From Microbacterium ginsengiterrae (GTDB taxonomy: Bacteria > Actinomycetota > Actinomycetes > Actinomycetales > Microbacteriaceae), in contig NZ_JACHMU010000001.1 in assembly GCF_014205075.1 (NCBI RefSeq), positions 2,852,001-2,916,000 of the forward strand: a stretch of DNA of 64,000 nucleotides, in the 5' to 3' direction. Made by a program: the position numbers and the translations under genes. The notes below the pieces were generated by a model. That model ran no database searches. It saw only the letters and a program-made list of their open reading frames with translations, and was not told where the DNA came from. How positions within the stretch are numbered: position 1 is the stretch's first letter; every line of letters starts with the position of its first letter. Below are positions 47,222 to 58,957 of this stretch, piece by piece.

Positions 47222-48319
47222 TCAGGCGTCCACCGGCACAGCGGAGACCGTGCGGTCGATCGTGAACTGGCCGAGCACACGGGTACCGACGTAGAGCACG
47301 GCGGTCTGGCCCGGTGCGACCCCGTCGAGCGGCACGTCGGGGACGACGGTGACGCCGTCCTCCGCGACGGTGGCACGAGCAGGCACGGGTTCGGAGTGCG
47401 CCCGGATCTGCACGTCGCAGTCGAACTCGGGCGACACCGGCGCTGCCCCCGCCCACGAGTGGCGCGCTCCGGAGATCTCGCCGATCGCGAGAGCCTCCTT
47501 CGGACCGACGACCACCGTGTTGGTCACCGGGCGCACCTCGAGGACGAAGCGCGGCTTGCCGTCCGGCGCGGGGACGCCGAGGCGAAGACCTCGGCGCTGA
47601 CCGACGGTGAACGCGTGCGCGCCGTCATGGGACCCGACGACGTCGCCGTTCCGGTCCAGGATCTCGCCCTGTTCTGCACCGACCTTCTCAGCCAGCCACC
47701 CGCGGGTGTCGCCGTCGGGGATGAAGCAGATGTCGTGGCTGTCCGGCTTCTGGGCGACGCTGAGTCCGCGTTCGGCGGCCTCCGCACGGACGAGGGCCTT
47801 GGACGGCGTCTCTCCGAGCGGGAAGTACGTGTGCGCGAGCTGCTCGGCCGTGAGCACGCCCAGCACGTAGGACTGATCCTTCGCGTTGTCGGACGCGCGG
47901 TGCAGCTCCAGCCCGTCGCTCGTGGAGACCAGAGTGGCGTAGTGGCCGGTGCACACCGCGTCGAAACCGAGCTCGAGCGCACGTTCGAGAAGTGCGGCGA
48001 ACTTGATCTTCTCGTTGCAGCGCATGCAGGGATTCGGTGTGCGACCGGCCTGGTACTCGCTGATGAAGTCGTCGATCACGTCGTCGCGGAAGCGCTCCGA
48101 GAAGTCCCAGACGTAGAACGGGATGCCGAGCATGTCGGCAGCGCGTCTGGCGTCCATCGCGTCCTCGATCGTGCAGCAGCCGCGGCTGCCGGTGCGCAGG
48201 GTGCCGCCGGCACGCGACAGCGCCAGGTGCACGCCGGTCACGTCGTGACCCGCCTCGACGGCCCGTGCTGCCGCCACGGCGGAGTCCACGCCGCCGCTCA
48301 TCGCTGCCAGAATCCGCAT
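47222..48319 (-). CDS. mnmA: tRNA 2-thiouridylase
   Basis: 365 aa. It adds sulfur to the wobble uridine of tRNA-Lys, -Glu and -Gln. The PP-loop is MSGGVDSAV. The catalytic cysteines are in [12 protein letters not shown] and [10 protein letters not shown], and GHYAT is conserved between them. Length is standard. ATG lies 6 bases after TAGACT, whose hexamer overlaps the stop codon of the upstream cysteine desulfurase gene. The gene can therefore be transcribed from its own promoter as well as from the upstream one. The desulfurase is the likely sulfur donor. Confidence 0.96.
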   Translation of the reverse strand: MRILAAMSGGVDSAVAAARAVEAGHDVTGVHLALSRAGGTLRTGSRGCCTIEDAMDARRAADMLGIPFYVWDFSERFRDDVIDDFISEYQAGRTPNPCMRCNEKIKFAALLERALELGFDAVCTGHYATLVSTSDGLELHRASDNAKDQSYVLGVLTAEQLAHTYFPLGETPSKALVRAEAAERGLSVAQKPDSHDICFIPDGDTRGWLAEKVGAEQGEILDRNGDVVGSHDGAHAFTVGQRRGLRLGVPAPDGKPRFVLEVRPVTNTVVVGPKEALAIGEISGARHSWAGAAPVSPEFDCDVQIRAHSEPVPARATVAEDGVTVVPDVPLDGVAPGQTAVLYVGTRVLGQFTIDRTVSAVPVDA

Positions 48320-48325
48320 GGGACC

Positions 48326-48331
48326 AGTCTA
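48326..48331 (-). promoter_or_regulatory. -10 hexamer, leaderless mnmA
   Basis: TAGACT on the minus strand, overlapping the stop codon of the desulfurase gene and ending 6 bases before ATG 48319. Confidence 0.6.
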
Positions 48332-49504
48332 CGAGCGCGAGCCTGAGCGGGATCCGGACGCGCGCGAGTACGCATCCGCGATCGCACCGAGCACGGCGTC
48401 GACATCGGCATCGGTGGACGTGCGCCCCAGCGTGAACCGCAGCACGCTGCGCGCGTCCTGTTCGCTGCCACCCATCGCCATGACGACGTGCGACGGTTCG
48501 GCGACGCCGGCCTGGCAGGCCGACCCGGTGGATGCCGCGACACCGGCCACATCGAGGAGGAACAGCAGGCTCTCCCCCACCGCACCCGGGAACAACAGAT
48601 GCGCGTTGCCCGGCAGCCGGTCGACGGGGTCTCCGAGCAGGCGTGCGGCGGGCACCTCCGCGCGGACGCCGTCGATGAGGCGATCGCGGAGCGCACGCAG
48701 CCGCGCAGCCTCGGTCTTCCGCTCCGCCTCGGCCGCGACGAGAGCGGCGGCGAACGCCGCAGCGCCCGGCACATCCTGGGTTCCCGCACGCAGGCCACGC
48801 TGCTGCGCGCCGCCATGCAGGAGCGGCGCCATCCGTGCCGTTCGGGCGACGACCAGCGCACCCACTCCGACCGGCGCGCCGATCTTGTGCCCGGCGACGC
48901 TCAGAGCGACCAGTCCCACTCCCCCTCCGGCATCCGCACGCAGATCACGGAACGACAGCGGCACATGGCCGAGCGCGGCGACAGCATCCAGGTGCAGCGG
49001 AACCTCGGCGCCGGCGGAGGCTGCGGCGATCGCCGCGACGTCGTTGATCGTTCCGACCTCGTTGTTCGCGACGATCGCCGTCGCCAGCGCCGCTCCGCCG
49101 AGTGCGGCGCGGAACTCATCAAGGACGATCCCGCCCGTCGTGGAGATCGGCACCGCCCGGATCCGCGCCCCGTCCGCGGCGAGCGCGGCAGCCGTGTCCA
49201 TCGTCGCGTGATGCTCTCCATCGGGCAGGACGACGGCGTCGGTGCCTTCCGGCCGCGATCGCCACAGCCCGACGAGGGCGGTGTTGATCGATTCCGTACC
49301 TCCCGACGTCAGCACGACCTCGATCGGATCGCAGCCGAGGACGGCGGCGATGCTCTCACGCGCGTCCTCGAGCAGCCGTCGAGCATCCTGGCCGGCACCA
49401 TGCGTCGACGACGCGTTCCCGACGACGTCCGAGGCCGCCAACCATGCCTCGCGCGCCTCGGGGCGCAACGGGGTCGTGGCCGCATGGTCGAGATAGAACC
49501 GCAT
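48329..49504 (-). CDS. Cysteine desulfurase (NifS/IscS family)
   Basis: 391-aa PLP enzyme that converts cysteine to alanine and an enzyme-bound persulfide. Motifs are YLDHAATTPLRPEA, TSGGTESIN, the internal aldimine lysine in SVAGHKIGAPVG and the persulfide cysteine loop STGSACQAG. The protein is IscS-like rather than SufS-like in loop length. The start at 49504 gives the family N-terminus and has GGAGAG 7 bases upstream; an upstream codon at 49522 is the alternative. It is followed 9 bases later by mnmA, so its persulfide probably goes to tRNA thiolation. The same pair is Rv3025c-Rv3024c. Confidence 0.93.
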   Translation of the reverse strand: MRFYLDHAATTPLRPEAREAWLAASDVVGNASSTHGAGQDARRLLEDARESIAAVLGCDPIEVVLTSGGTESINTALVGLWRSRPEGTDAVVLPDGEHHATMDTAAALAADGARIRAVPISTTGGIVLDEFRAALGGAALATAIVANNEVGTINDVAAIAAASAGAEVPLHLDAVAALGHVPLSFRDLRADAGGGVGLVALSVAGHKIGAPVGVGALVVARTARMAPLLHGGAQQRGLRAGTQDVPGAAAFAAALVAAEAERKTEAARLRALRDRLIDGVRAEVPAARLLGDPVDRLPGNAHLLFPGAVGESLLFLLDVAGVAASTGSACQAGVAEPSHVVMAMGGSEQDARSVLRFTLGRTSTDADVDAVLGAIADAYSRASGSRSGSRS

Positions 49505-49532
49505 GCATCCACTCTCCCTCACTTCTGCGCTC

Positions 49533-49538
49533 TACGCT
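49533..49538 (+). promoter_or_regulatory. -10 hexamer, leaderless glgX
   Basis: TACGCT, 6 bases before ATG 49545. Confidence 0.55.
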
Positions 49539-49544
49539 GTACAC

Positions 49545-51902
49545 ATGCCCGACTTCTCCGCGCCAGGCGGCGCCGTTCTCGACGACCTCGGAGTCCGACT
49601 TCACGACGGTGTGGCGACACTGCGTGTGTGGTCCAAGAACGCGTCGTCGGTCGAACTCGTCACCTTCGACGAGACGGACCTGGACTGGGTGACCGATCAG
49701 GTGGAGCTGGAGCGCCGCCCAGGTGGCGTGTGGGAGGTGACGACCCCCCTCCTGCAGCCGGGCACGCGGTACGCCCTCCGGGTCGGCGGACCGCACGGCC
49801 CCGGGAACACCTTCAATCCAGAGACGCTCCTGCTCGACCCGTACGCGCGCGGCCTCGCCGAAGGCGACGGCTATGCCGAGTGGCGGGCGGTCGTCATCGA
49901 GGACGGCTTCGACTGGGGCGGTGTGACCAAGCCGGCGGTTCCGCTCGATCGGACGGTCATCTACGAGGCGCACCTCAAGGGCATCACCAAACGTCACCCT
50001 GATGTCCCTCCTGCGCTGCACGGCACGTACGCCGGCCTCGCGCACCCGGCCATGATCGAGTACCTCCGAGAGATCGGTGTGACGACGATCGAGCTGCTCC
50101 CGATCCATGCGTTCGTCTCCGAGCCGCGGCTTCTCGAGCGGGGCCTGGCGAACTACTGGGGCTACAACACCCTGAACTTCTTCACCCCGCATGCGGCGTA
50201 TGCCTCGGACGAGTCCCGCAAGCAGGGCCCTGAGGCCGTCCTCACGGAATTCAAGGGCATGGTCAAGCTGCTGCACGAGGCCGGCCTGGAGGTCGTCCTC
50301 GACGTCGTCTACAACCACACGTCGGAGGAGGGCCTGGGCGGACCGCGCTCCAGCTTCCGGGGCATCGACAACGCCAGCTACTACCGGCAGGACTCCTCCG
50401 GCGCCTACATCGACACCACGGGGGTCGGCAACACCCTGAACACCGCGACCGACGCTGCCGCGCGGCTCGTGCTCGACTCGCTGCGCTATTGGGCCAACGA
50501 CATGCAGATCGACGGCTTCCGCTTCGATCTCGCCGCAGCCCTCGGGCGAGATGCCGGACACGAGTTCACGCGGGATCACCCGCTGCTCACGGCGATCCGC
50601 GATGACCCGGCGCTTCAGGGCGTGAAGCTCATCGCGGAACCGTGGGATGTCGGGTTGGGAGGCTGGCAGACCGGCAATTTCCCCGACGGATGGCTCGAGT
50701 GGAACGATCGCTACCGCGACCGGGTCCGCAACTTCTGGCTCAGCGACATCGACTACGCCCGTCGCGCGTCGGCGCCGGTGGGCATCGGCGGCTTCGCCAC
50801 GAGGCTCGCCGGCTCGTCGAACACGTACAGCAAGGAACGAGGTCCCCTCGCCAGCATCAACTTCGTCACCGCGCACGACGGTTTCACGCTGCACGACCTC
50901 GTCACGTACGACGTCAAGCACAATGAGGCCAACGGCGAGGACAACAGGGACGGAGCGGACACCAACCGCTCCTTCAACCACGGTGTCGAGGGTCCGACCT
51001 CCGACCAGGGGGTCAACGCCGCACGCCGCAAGGCGATGCGCAACCTGCTCGGCACCCTGCTCCTGTCCGCCGGGATCCCCATGCTCACGGCAGGAGACGA
51101 GACCGGCCGCACCCAGGGCGGCAACAACAACGCCTACGCGCAGGATTCCGCGCTCACATGGGTGGACTGGGAGCACGAGCCGTGGCAGGAGGACCTGCGC
51201 GCCCATGTCTCCACCCTCACTCGACTCCGCAGGGAGAACGCAGCTCTGCGACCCAAGCGGTACGCACGGCGCGACGTGCACACTCCGCACGCATCGGTCA
51301 TGGACTGGTACAACCAGTACGGCGAGATGATGGAGGAGTCGCAGTGGACCGACCCTGGCAACAGGACGTTGCAGTACTCGGCGGTCTCGACCCCCGTCGA
51401 TGAGCGTCTGAACCGCATCCTGTTGATCGTGCACGGCACCGAGTCCCCCGTCGACGTCACACTGCCGACCTCGATCGATGGCGCCACCCGCTTCGTGTCG
51501 CTGTGGTCGAGTGCGGATGAACGGCCATCGGGCGAGCAGGAGGAGTTCGCTCCGGGCGACGTCATCCCCGTACCCGGCACCTCCATGCGGCTGTTCCGGG
51601 TCGAATGTCGTCGGCCTCCGACGACCGGTTCTCCCGAGCACCGCGGAGCGGTACATTCAGGGATGTGGCAGCTCGTTCCGGCACTCACCCCGCCCCGTTC
51701 CGCAGCCGATCGGAGATCCCGCTGCGATCGGGGCCCGACACGGCTGCCTCTGACACGCGCACGGGCCGCATCCCTCTCGCCGAACCGCGCCCCATCGCCC
51801 CTGACGGGTTCGCTCCGAAGGGGTTCGTCGGCGAGGTCGTCCCGTTCACCGTCGTCGCCTTCCGGGAAGGGCACGACCGCATCGGAGTGCATGTGCGCCT
51901 GA
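49545..51902 (+). CDS. glgX: Glycogen debranching enzyme, GlgX/isoamylase type, with out-of-frame C-terminal overhang
   Basis: 785 aa as read. The N-terminal CBM48 domain is followed by the GH13 barrel: VIYEAHLKGIT, DVVYNHTSE, GFRFDLAAALGRD (nucleophile Asp), LIAEPWDVG (acid Glu) and TAHDGFTLHD. It removes alpha-1,6 branches from glycogen. The natural family end is near VPGTSMRLFRVECRR (about 51613), but no stop occurs until 51902. The last ~95 residues are Arg/Ser/Pro-rich and read through the 5' part of glgE in another frame. A lost stop, a sequencing frameshift or a true extension are all possible. ATG 49545 is leaderless. Confidence 0.9.
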   Translation: MPDFSAPGGAVLDDLGVRLHDGVATLRVWSKNASSVELVTFDETDLDWVTDQVELERRPGGVWEVTTPLLQPGTRYALRVGGPHGPGNTFNPETLLLDPYARGLAEGDGYAEWRAVVIEDGFDWGGVTKPAVPLDRTVIYEAHLKGITKRHPDVPPALHGTYAGLAHPAMIEYLREIGVTTIELLPIHAFVSEPRLLERGLANYWGYNTLNFFTPHAAYASDESRKQGPEAVLTEFKGMVKLLHEAGLEVVLDVVYNHTSEEGLGGPRSSFRGIDNASYYRQDSSGAYIDTTGVGNTLNTATDAAARLVLDSLRYWANDMQIDGFRFDLAAALGRDAGHEFTRDHPLLTAIRDDPALQGVKLIAEPWDVGLGGWQTGNFPDGWLEWNDRYRDRVRNFWLSDIDYARRASAPVGIGGFATRLAGSSNTYSKERGPLASINFVTAHDGFTLHDLVTYDVKHNEANGEDNRDGADTNRSFNHGVEGPTSDQGVNAARRKAMRNLLGTLLLSAGIPMLTAGDETGRTQGGNNNAYAQDSALTWVDWEHEPWQEDLRAHVSTLTRLRRENAALRPKRYARRDVHTPHASVMDWYNQYGEMMEESQWTDPGNRTLQYSAVSTPVDERLNRILLIVHGTESPVDVTLPTSIDGATRFVSLWSSADERPSGEQEEFAPGDVIPVPGTSMRLFRVECRRPPTTGSPEHRGAVHSGMWQLVPALTPPRSAADRRSRCDRGPTRLPLTRARAASLSPNRAPSPLTGSLRRGSSARSSRSPSSPSGKGTTASECMCA
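51652..51657 (+). promoter_or_regulatory. -10 hexamer, leaderless glgE
   Basis: TACATT, 7 bases before GTG 51665, inside the glgX frame. Confidence 0.45.
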
Positions 51903-53730
51903 CGGCGCCTGACGGCACGGTCTCGCTGCATCGCCTCGCGCCGCTCGCCGACGGCACCGATCGATGGACGGCCGAGATCGCACTGGATGCACTGGGCACA
52001 TGGCACTACCGGTTCGAGGCGTTCGCCGACGACCACGCGACCTGGGCGCACGCCGCGACGGTGAAGACCGCCGCCGGAGTCGACATCGAACTCTCGGCGG
52101 CGCTCGGGCGCGAACTGTTCACACGTGCCGCCGAGGACACGTCCCGTCCGCGCGCGGAGCGCACCGCGCTCGTTCACGCCGCCACTCGCTTGCAGGATGC
52201 CGATGCGGCGACGACCGCCGAGATCGCGGTCGATCCCGCGCTCGCGGAGATCTTCGTTCGACGGCCGATCATGTCGCTGTCCTCGCAGACGGCCTCATAC
52301 GCGATCGTGGTGGAGCGCACGACGGCCGCGGTCGGCGCCTGGTACGAGTTCTTCCCACGGTCGGAGGGGGCACGGCGACTCAAGGACGGCACGCTCAGGA
52401 GCGGGACCTTCCGCACCGCGGCGAAGAGTCTGCCGCGCGTGGCGGACATGGGATTCGACGTGCTCTACCTGCCCCCGATCCATCCGATCGGGCGCACCCA
52501 CCGCAAGGGCCCGAACAACACCCTCGATGCCGGCCCCGCCGACCCCGGTTCCCCGTGGGCCATCGGCGCCGCCGAGGGCGGTCACGACGCCGTGCACCCC
52601 GACCTCGGCGCACTCGCTGACTTCCGCTTCTTCGTGCGGGAGGCGCGCAAGATCGGGATCGAGGTCGCGATCGACCTCGCTCTGCAGGCGTCCCCGGACC
52701 ACCCGTGGGTCGCTGAGCATCCCGAATGGTTCACTGCGCTTCCGGACGGCGCGATCGCCTATGCGGAGAATCCGCCGAAAAAGTATCAGGACATCTACCC
52801 GCTGAACTTCGATCGCGACCCTGAGGGCCTGCGCGCCGAGATCCTCCGGATCGTCATGCACTGGATCGCGCAGGGCGTCAAGATCTTCCGTGTCGACAAC
52901 CCGCACACCAAGCCGTTGCAGTTCTGGGAGTGGTTGATCGCCGAGGTGACGGCGGCGGAGCCGGACGCGGTCTTCCTCGCCGAGGCGTTCACGCGCCCAG
53001 CTCCCCTCCGCGCCCTCGCCGCCGTCGGCTTCCAGCAGAGCTACACCTACTTCACCTGGCGCAACACCAAACGCGAGCTCGAGGAGTTCCTCTCCGCACT
53101 CGCGACCGAGACGGCGGACTACCTCCGTCCGAACCTCTTCGTCAACACTCCCGACATCCTCACCGAGTACCTGCAGTTCGGTGGCAGGGCCGCGTACAAG
53201 ATCCGCGCCGCGATCGCCGCCACGGCGGCCCCGACCTACGGCGTCTATGCGGGCTACGAACTGTTCGAGAACGTCGCGCGCCCAGGGTCGGAGGAGAACA
53301 TCGACAACGAGAAGTACGAGTACAAGATCCGCGACTTCGCCGGGGCCGAGGCCGCGGGCGATTCCCTCGCTCCGTACCTGCGCCGACTGAACGAGATCCG
53401 CCGCGCACATCCGGCGCTGCGTCAGCTGCGGAACCTCGCCGTGCACTGGAGCGATGACGACGGCATCCTGGTCTACTCCAAGCACCTCGACGGCGCATTC
53501 ACGGACACCGGTGCATCCGACACCGTCATCGTCGTGGCCAATGTCGACCCGCACTCCGTCCGCGAGACCACGGTGCACCTCGACACGCGGGTCTGGGGCG
53601 TCGAACCCGGCGACGCGTTCGAGGTCGAGGATCTCATCTCCGGCGCCGTCTGGACGTGGACCGATCACGACTACGTGCGCCTTGACGCCTTCTCCGAACC
53701 GGTCCACATCCTGCACGTGAGGTCACGCGC

Positions 53731-53734
<4 letters not shown>
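51665..53734 (+). CDS. glgE: Alpha-1,4-glucan:maltose-1-phosphate maltosyltransferase
   Basis: 689 aa. It transfers maltose from maltose-1-phosphate to linear alpha-glucan. Features are the N-terminal sandwich (FREGHDRIGVHVRL), the helical domain, YLPPIHPIGRTHRKGPNN, the GH13_3 nucleophile in FRVDNPHTKP and the acid in VFLAEAFTRP, with the lysine-rich ENPPKKYQDIYPLNFD. The start is uncertain: GTG at 51665 fits the TACATT box, while the frame is open to ATG 51605 and beyond. The first recognisable homology starts at RIPLAEPRPIAPDGF. It overlaps glgX by 238 bases and glgB by four (ATGA). No treS or pep2 gene lies nearby. Confidence 0.93.
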
Positions 53735-55916
<2,182 letters not shown>

Positions 55917-55920
<4 letters not shown>

Positions 55921-56867
55921 AACAGCAACGACGAGAGACGATTCCGCGCAGCCGCCACCCGCGGGTCGTCGGCACCGATGAGGCCGAACAGCTCGACGAG
56001 CCGCTCTCGCACCGGGACTCGCTCCGCGGACGGGAGAACGGCGAACAGGTCGAGCAGACGACCGAAGGCGTCCTCGACGTGCCCGCCGGAGATGTCAAGA
56101 TCGGCGACGGCGAACTGCGCCTCGACGTCCTGAGGCCGCGCGGCCGCGGCTGCCCGCGCCTCCTGGAGGTCGAGCCCCTGCACGCGATCGAGCAGACGCA
56201 CCTGGCCGAGACCGGCACGCGCGTCATCATCGCGCGGGTTCTCGGCGAGGGCCTTCTCGTACGCGGCGATCGCCGCGGCGTAGTCGCCCTTCTCGATCGC
56301 CGCGAACGCCGCAGCGTGCAACGGCGGCAGGGGTGCCTCCTGCGGCTGTTCCTCAGCCTCGGCGGCCTGCCCCTCGCCGGCGGGAAGCGTTCCGGTCACG
56401 CCGTTCTGCGCGGCGACCTGCAGCAGTTGATCGAACACCTGCCGCACCTGCTCCTCGGGAACGGCGCCAGTGAACATCGGCACCGGCTGCCCGGCGACCA
56501 GAGCGACGACCATCGGGATCGACTGCGCGCGGAAGCTCTGCGCCAGCTGGGGGTTCGCGTCGACGTCGACCTTCGCGAGGAGGATCCGACCGCCGAGCTC
56601 GTTCGTGACCTTCTCCAGGATGGGGCTGAGCTGCTTGCACGGCCCGCACCACTCCGCCCAGAGGTCGACGACGACCGGGACAGTCCTGGAGAGCTCGAGC
56701 ACCTGTCCGAAGGTCGCGTCCGTCACATCCACGACGAAGCCGTTCTGCGACGGTGCGCCCGCTGCTGCGCCCGCCGGAGCAGCGGCATCCGACGGCGCGG
56801 AGGGGCGGTTCCGCAAGGAGGACAGGTCGACGGCGCCGCGAAGTGCGGCAGGAGAGATATCGGTCAT
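55917..56867 (-). CDS. Thioredoxin-TPR protein (CnoX/YbbN-like)
   Basis: 316 aa. A low-complexity N-terminus is followed by a thioredoxin domain with active site WAEWCGPCKQLSP near residue 75 and the cis-proline in QSIPMVV. The C-terminal half carries helical TPR-like repeats (AAFAAIEKGDYAAAIAAYEKALAENPRDDDAR). Homologues act as holdase/redoxin co-chaperones under oxidative or hypochlorous stress. The CxxC is intact, unlike E. coli YbbN. It overlaps the upstream fusion-protein gene by four bases and so is coupled to it. Confidence 0.9.
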
Positions 56868-58789
56868 TTGATCACTTCCACGTTCAGAATGTCCTGGTGC
56901 ACGGCGAGCAGGCGGATCTGCTCCGTCGACCCCTGGCTGGGCACGGAGAAGAACAGCTGCAGACCGTAGGTGGTGACGACGCCCTTCGATGCCTCTTCGG
57001 CGCCCGTCAACGTCTTCGCCTCGGCGTTGTCGCCGAACCGGATCACGGCGTCATCCGATGTCGGCGTGATCGACTCGCTGTCGACCAGCGACACCGCCAC
57101 GATGGCGCCGCTGTCCAGGGTCGCCAACGCGACCGGAGGCTGGTCGGTCGGCTCGATGTCGAACGAAGCCGACGAGGTCTCCGCCGCACCGTTGTCGACG
57201 AGTGCCTGGGTGACGGCATCCCGACTGGAGATGATCGATTCGGCGAGGGCGATGGTGACCGGGTCGAACGCCGAGTAGTACTCGCTCTCCTCGCCGGAAT
57301 CGACGACGTCCGCGAACGCGGCCGCGATCTCATCAGGCGCGAGGGTGAGGAAGGCTGCGGCGTTCTCGGTGATCACGCTCGTGCCGAGCCACGCGGGCGC
57401 GAGTTGCGGCACCTCGGTCGAGGCCTGCATCTCGGCGATGTCGGTCACCTTGTAGTCGGACCACGGGTCCGCCTGGGTCATCGTGAGGATCACGGGCGGA
57501 GCGGTGTCGTCGCTCTTGCTCTTGCTGAGCACGAGCACGGTGCGCGGCCAGGCATCGGTCGCCTGCGGAAGAAGGACCTCGATCGCATCGGTGGGGATCA
57601 CCGCGGGCAGCGGCCGATCGGTGAGCGACTTGCGCAACGCGTAATCGGTCTTCCGGGCATCGAGAGCGAGACCCTCGAGGCGGGTCGCGGCCAGGTCGAT
57701 GTCCATCGCGGCGTCCGCCTCCTCCAGCGTCGCCGAGATGTCCTGCAGGATGCGAGAGGCCTGCGCCTCCGTGACTGCCGGAGGCTTCTGGTTCTCCGGG
57801 GTGATGACGGTGGGGGTGGGCGTCGGAGTGGGGGTCGCCTCGCCGAACTGCGGCCAGGAGTCGCTGGAACACCCGGCGAAGAGCAGCCCGGCCAGGCCGA
57901 GTGCGGGCAGCACGAGCAGTCTGCGGCGCATCGGCGCGGCGCGGCGCTCGGTCTTCTCGGGTTTCTGCACCGTCGGCTCCTCAGCGGACTCCGGCGTCTC
58001 CGGTTCCGTTGCGGCCGGGTCCTGCTCCTCCTTCGGCGGGAGAGCCTCGCGGATCGTCGCTGAGTCGACCGCCAGGTCGATGGGCTCCGTCGCGGGCAGC
58101 GGCCCTGGGCCCTTACGGCGCGGACCACGGCCGCGCCGCTGATGGCGGATGGCGAGGACGTACATGACCAGACCGAACAGCAACACGGCCCCGCCGGCGG
58201 TGATGAGCGGTCCGACCCACGGGGTGGAAGTGTTCAGGGGCCAGGACACGACGATGTCGGACGGAGCGGGCTCCGTCCCGTCCTTTGCGATGAGCACGCT
58301 CATGCCCTCGGGAAGCTGCATGTCGGTGATCATCTGATCCTGCTCGACGAACGAGTCCAACCACAGGTCGGAGCCTTCCGGGTTACGACCCGGCTCCTCG
58401 GCATCGGCATCCGTCGATCCGTCCGCCGCGTCCGCGTCGGCCCCGTCCTCCTCGCCGGCGACGACCGTCGGCTCGACGACCGTGCTGACCGGCGCACCCT
58501 CGTCGTCGAGATCGATTGCGGTGTACGACGCGTCGGCGAGCCATGCCTGCATGTCAGCGGTGCGTCCGTACGCGGCGAAGATGTCGCCCTCGTCTCGGAT
58601 GAGCAGCGTCTGCTGGCCGGGGTTCTCACGCAGGACGGCACCGTCGACGAGCACGAACGGTGTCGGCTCTTCGACGCTCAGCTCCATCTGCTGGACGGAA
58701 GGGCCCATGAAGATGGTTCGCTGAGCGATGCCTGCTCCGATGAGAAGCGTGGCCAGGACGAAGGCCACGACGGCCCACACGAAACGCAC
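56864..58789 (-). CDS. Membrane protein fused to a lipoprotein-like domain, unknown function
   Basis: 641 aa. Residues 5-22 form an N-terminal membrane anchor, 25-190 an extracellular domain with an Asp/Ala/Glu-rich stretch (105-135), and 192-214 a second span. Residues 215-288 are a charged, proline-rich cytoplasmic linker. Residues 288-307 (MRRRLLVLPALGLAGLLFAGCSS) look exactly like a lipoprotein signal with lipobox Cys307. A threonine-proline linker and a 310-residue extracellular domain follow. Internal ATG at 57931 (Met287) could even serve as a separate start. The predicted topology is consistent. Translation starts at GTG with AAGGAG 7 bases upstream and a TAGTCT box farther up. No domain recognised. 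Confidence 0.8.
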   Translation of the reverse strand: MRFVWAVVAFVLATLLIGAGIAQRTIFMGPSVQQMELSVEEPTPFVLVDGAVLRENPGQQTLLIRDEGDIFAAYGRTADMQAWLADASYTAIDLDDEGAPVSTVVEPTVVAGEEDGADADAADGSTDADAEEPGRNPEGSDLWLDSFVEQDQMITDMQLPEGMSVLIAKDGTEPAPSDIVVSWPLNTSTPWVGPLITAGGAVLLFGLVMYVLAIRHQRRGRGPRRKGPGPLPATEPIDLAVDSATIREALPPKEEQDPAATEPETPESAEEPTVQKPEKTERRAAPMRRRLLVLPALGLAGLLFAGCSSDSWPQFGEATPTPTPTPTVITPENQKPPAVTEAQASRILQDISATLEEADAAMDIDLAATRLEGLALDARKTDYALRKSLTDRPLPAVIPTDAIEVLLPQATDAWPRTVLVLSKSKSDDTAPPVILTMTQADPWSDYKVTDIAEMQASTEVPQLAPAWLGTSVITENAAAFLTLAPDEIAAAFADVVDSGEESEYYSAFDPVTIALAESIISSRDAVTQALVDNGAAETSSASFDIEPTDQPPVALATLDSGAIVAVSLVDSESITPTSDDAVIRFGDNAEAKTLTGAEEASKGVVTTYGLQLFFSVPSQGSTEQIRLLAVHQDILNVEVIK

Positions 58790-58957
58790 GAAATGACTCC
58801 TTACGCGACTCGGACGCTCGCCCGAGTCCCCGCTCGACGTTTCAGACTATCGAAACTGGCTGAGTGTTGACTACGAGGGGGCGCAGATCACCGGCACGTC
58901 GTAGATTCGGCATCCGAGCCTGCGACTACCCTGAGATCAGCCCTCCGGAGGAGAGAG

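Noticed and set aside
49356..51656. 766-aa minus-strand frame opposite glgX
   Set aside because: Composition typical of a shadow frame; no domain recognised.
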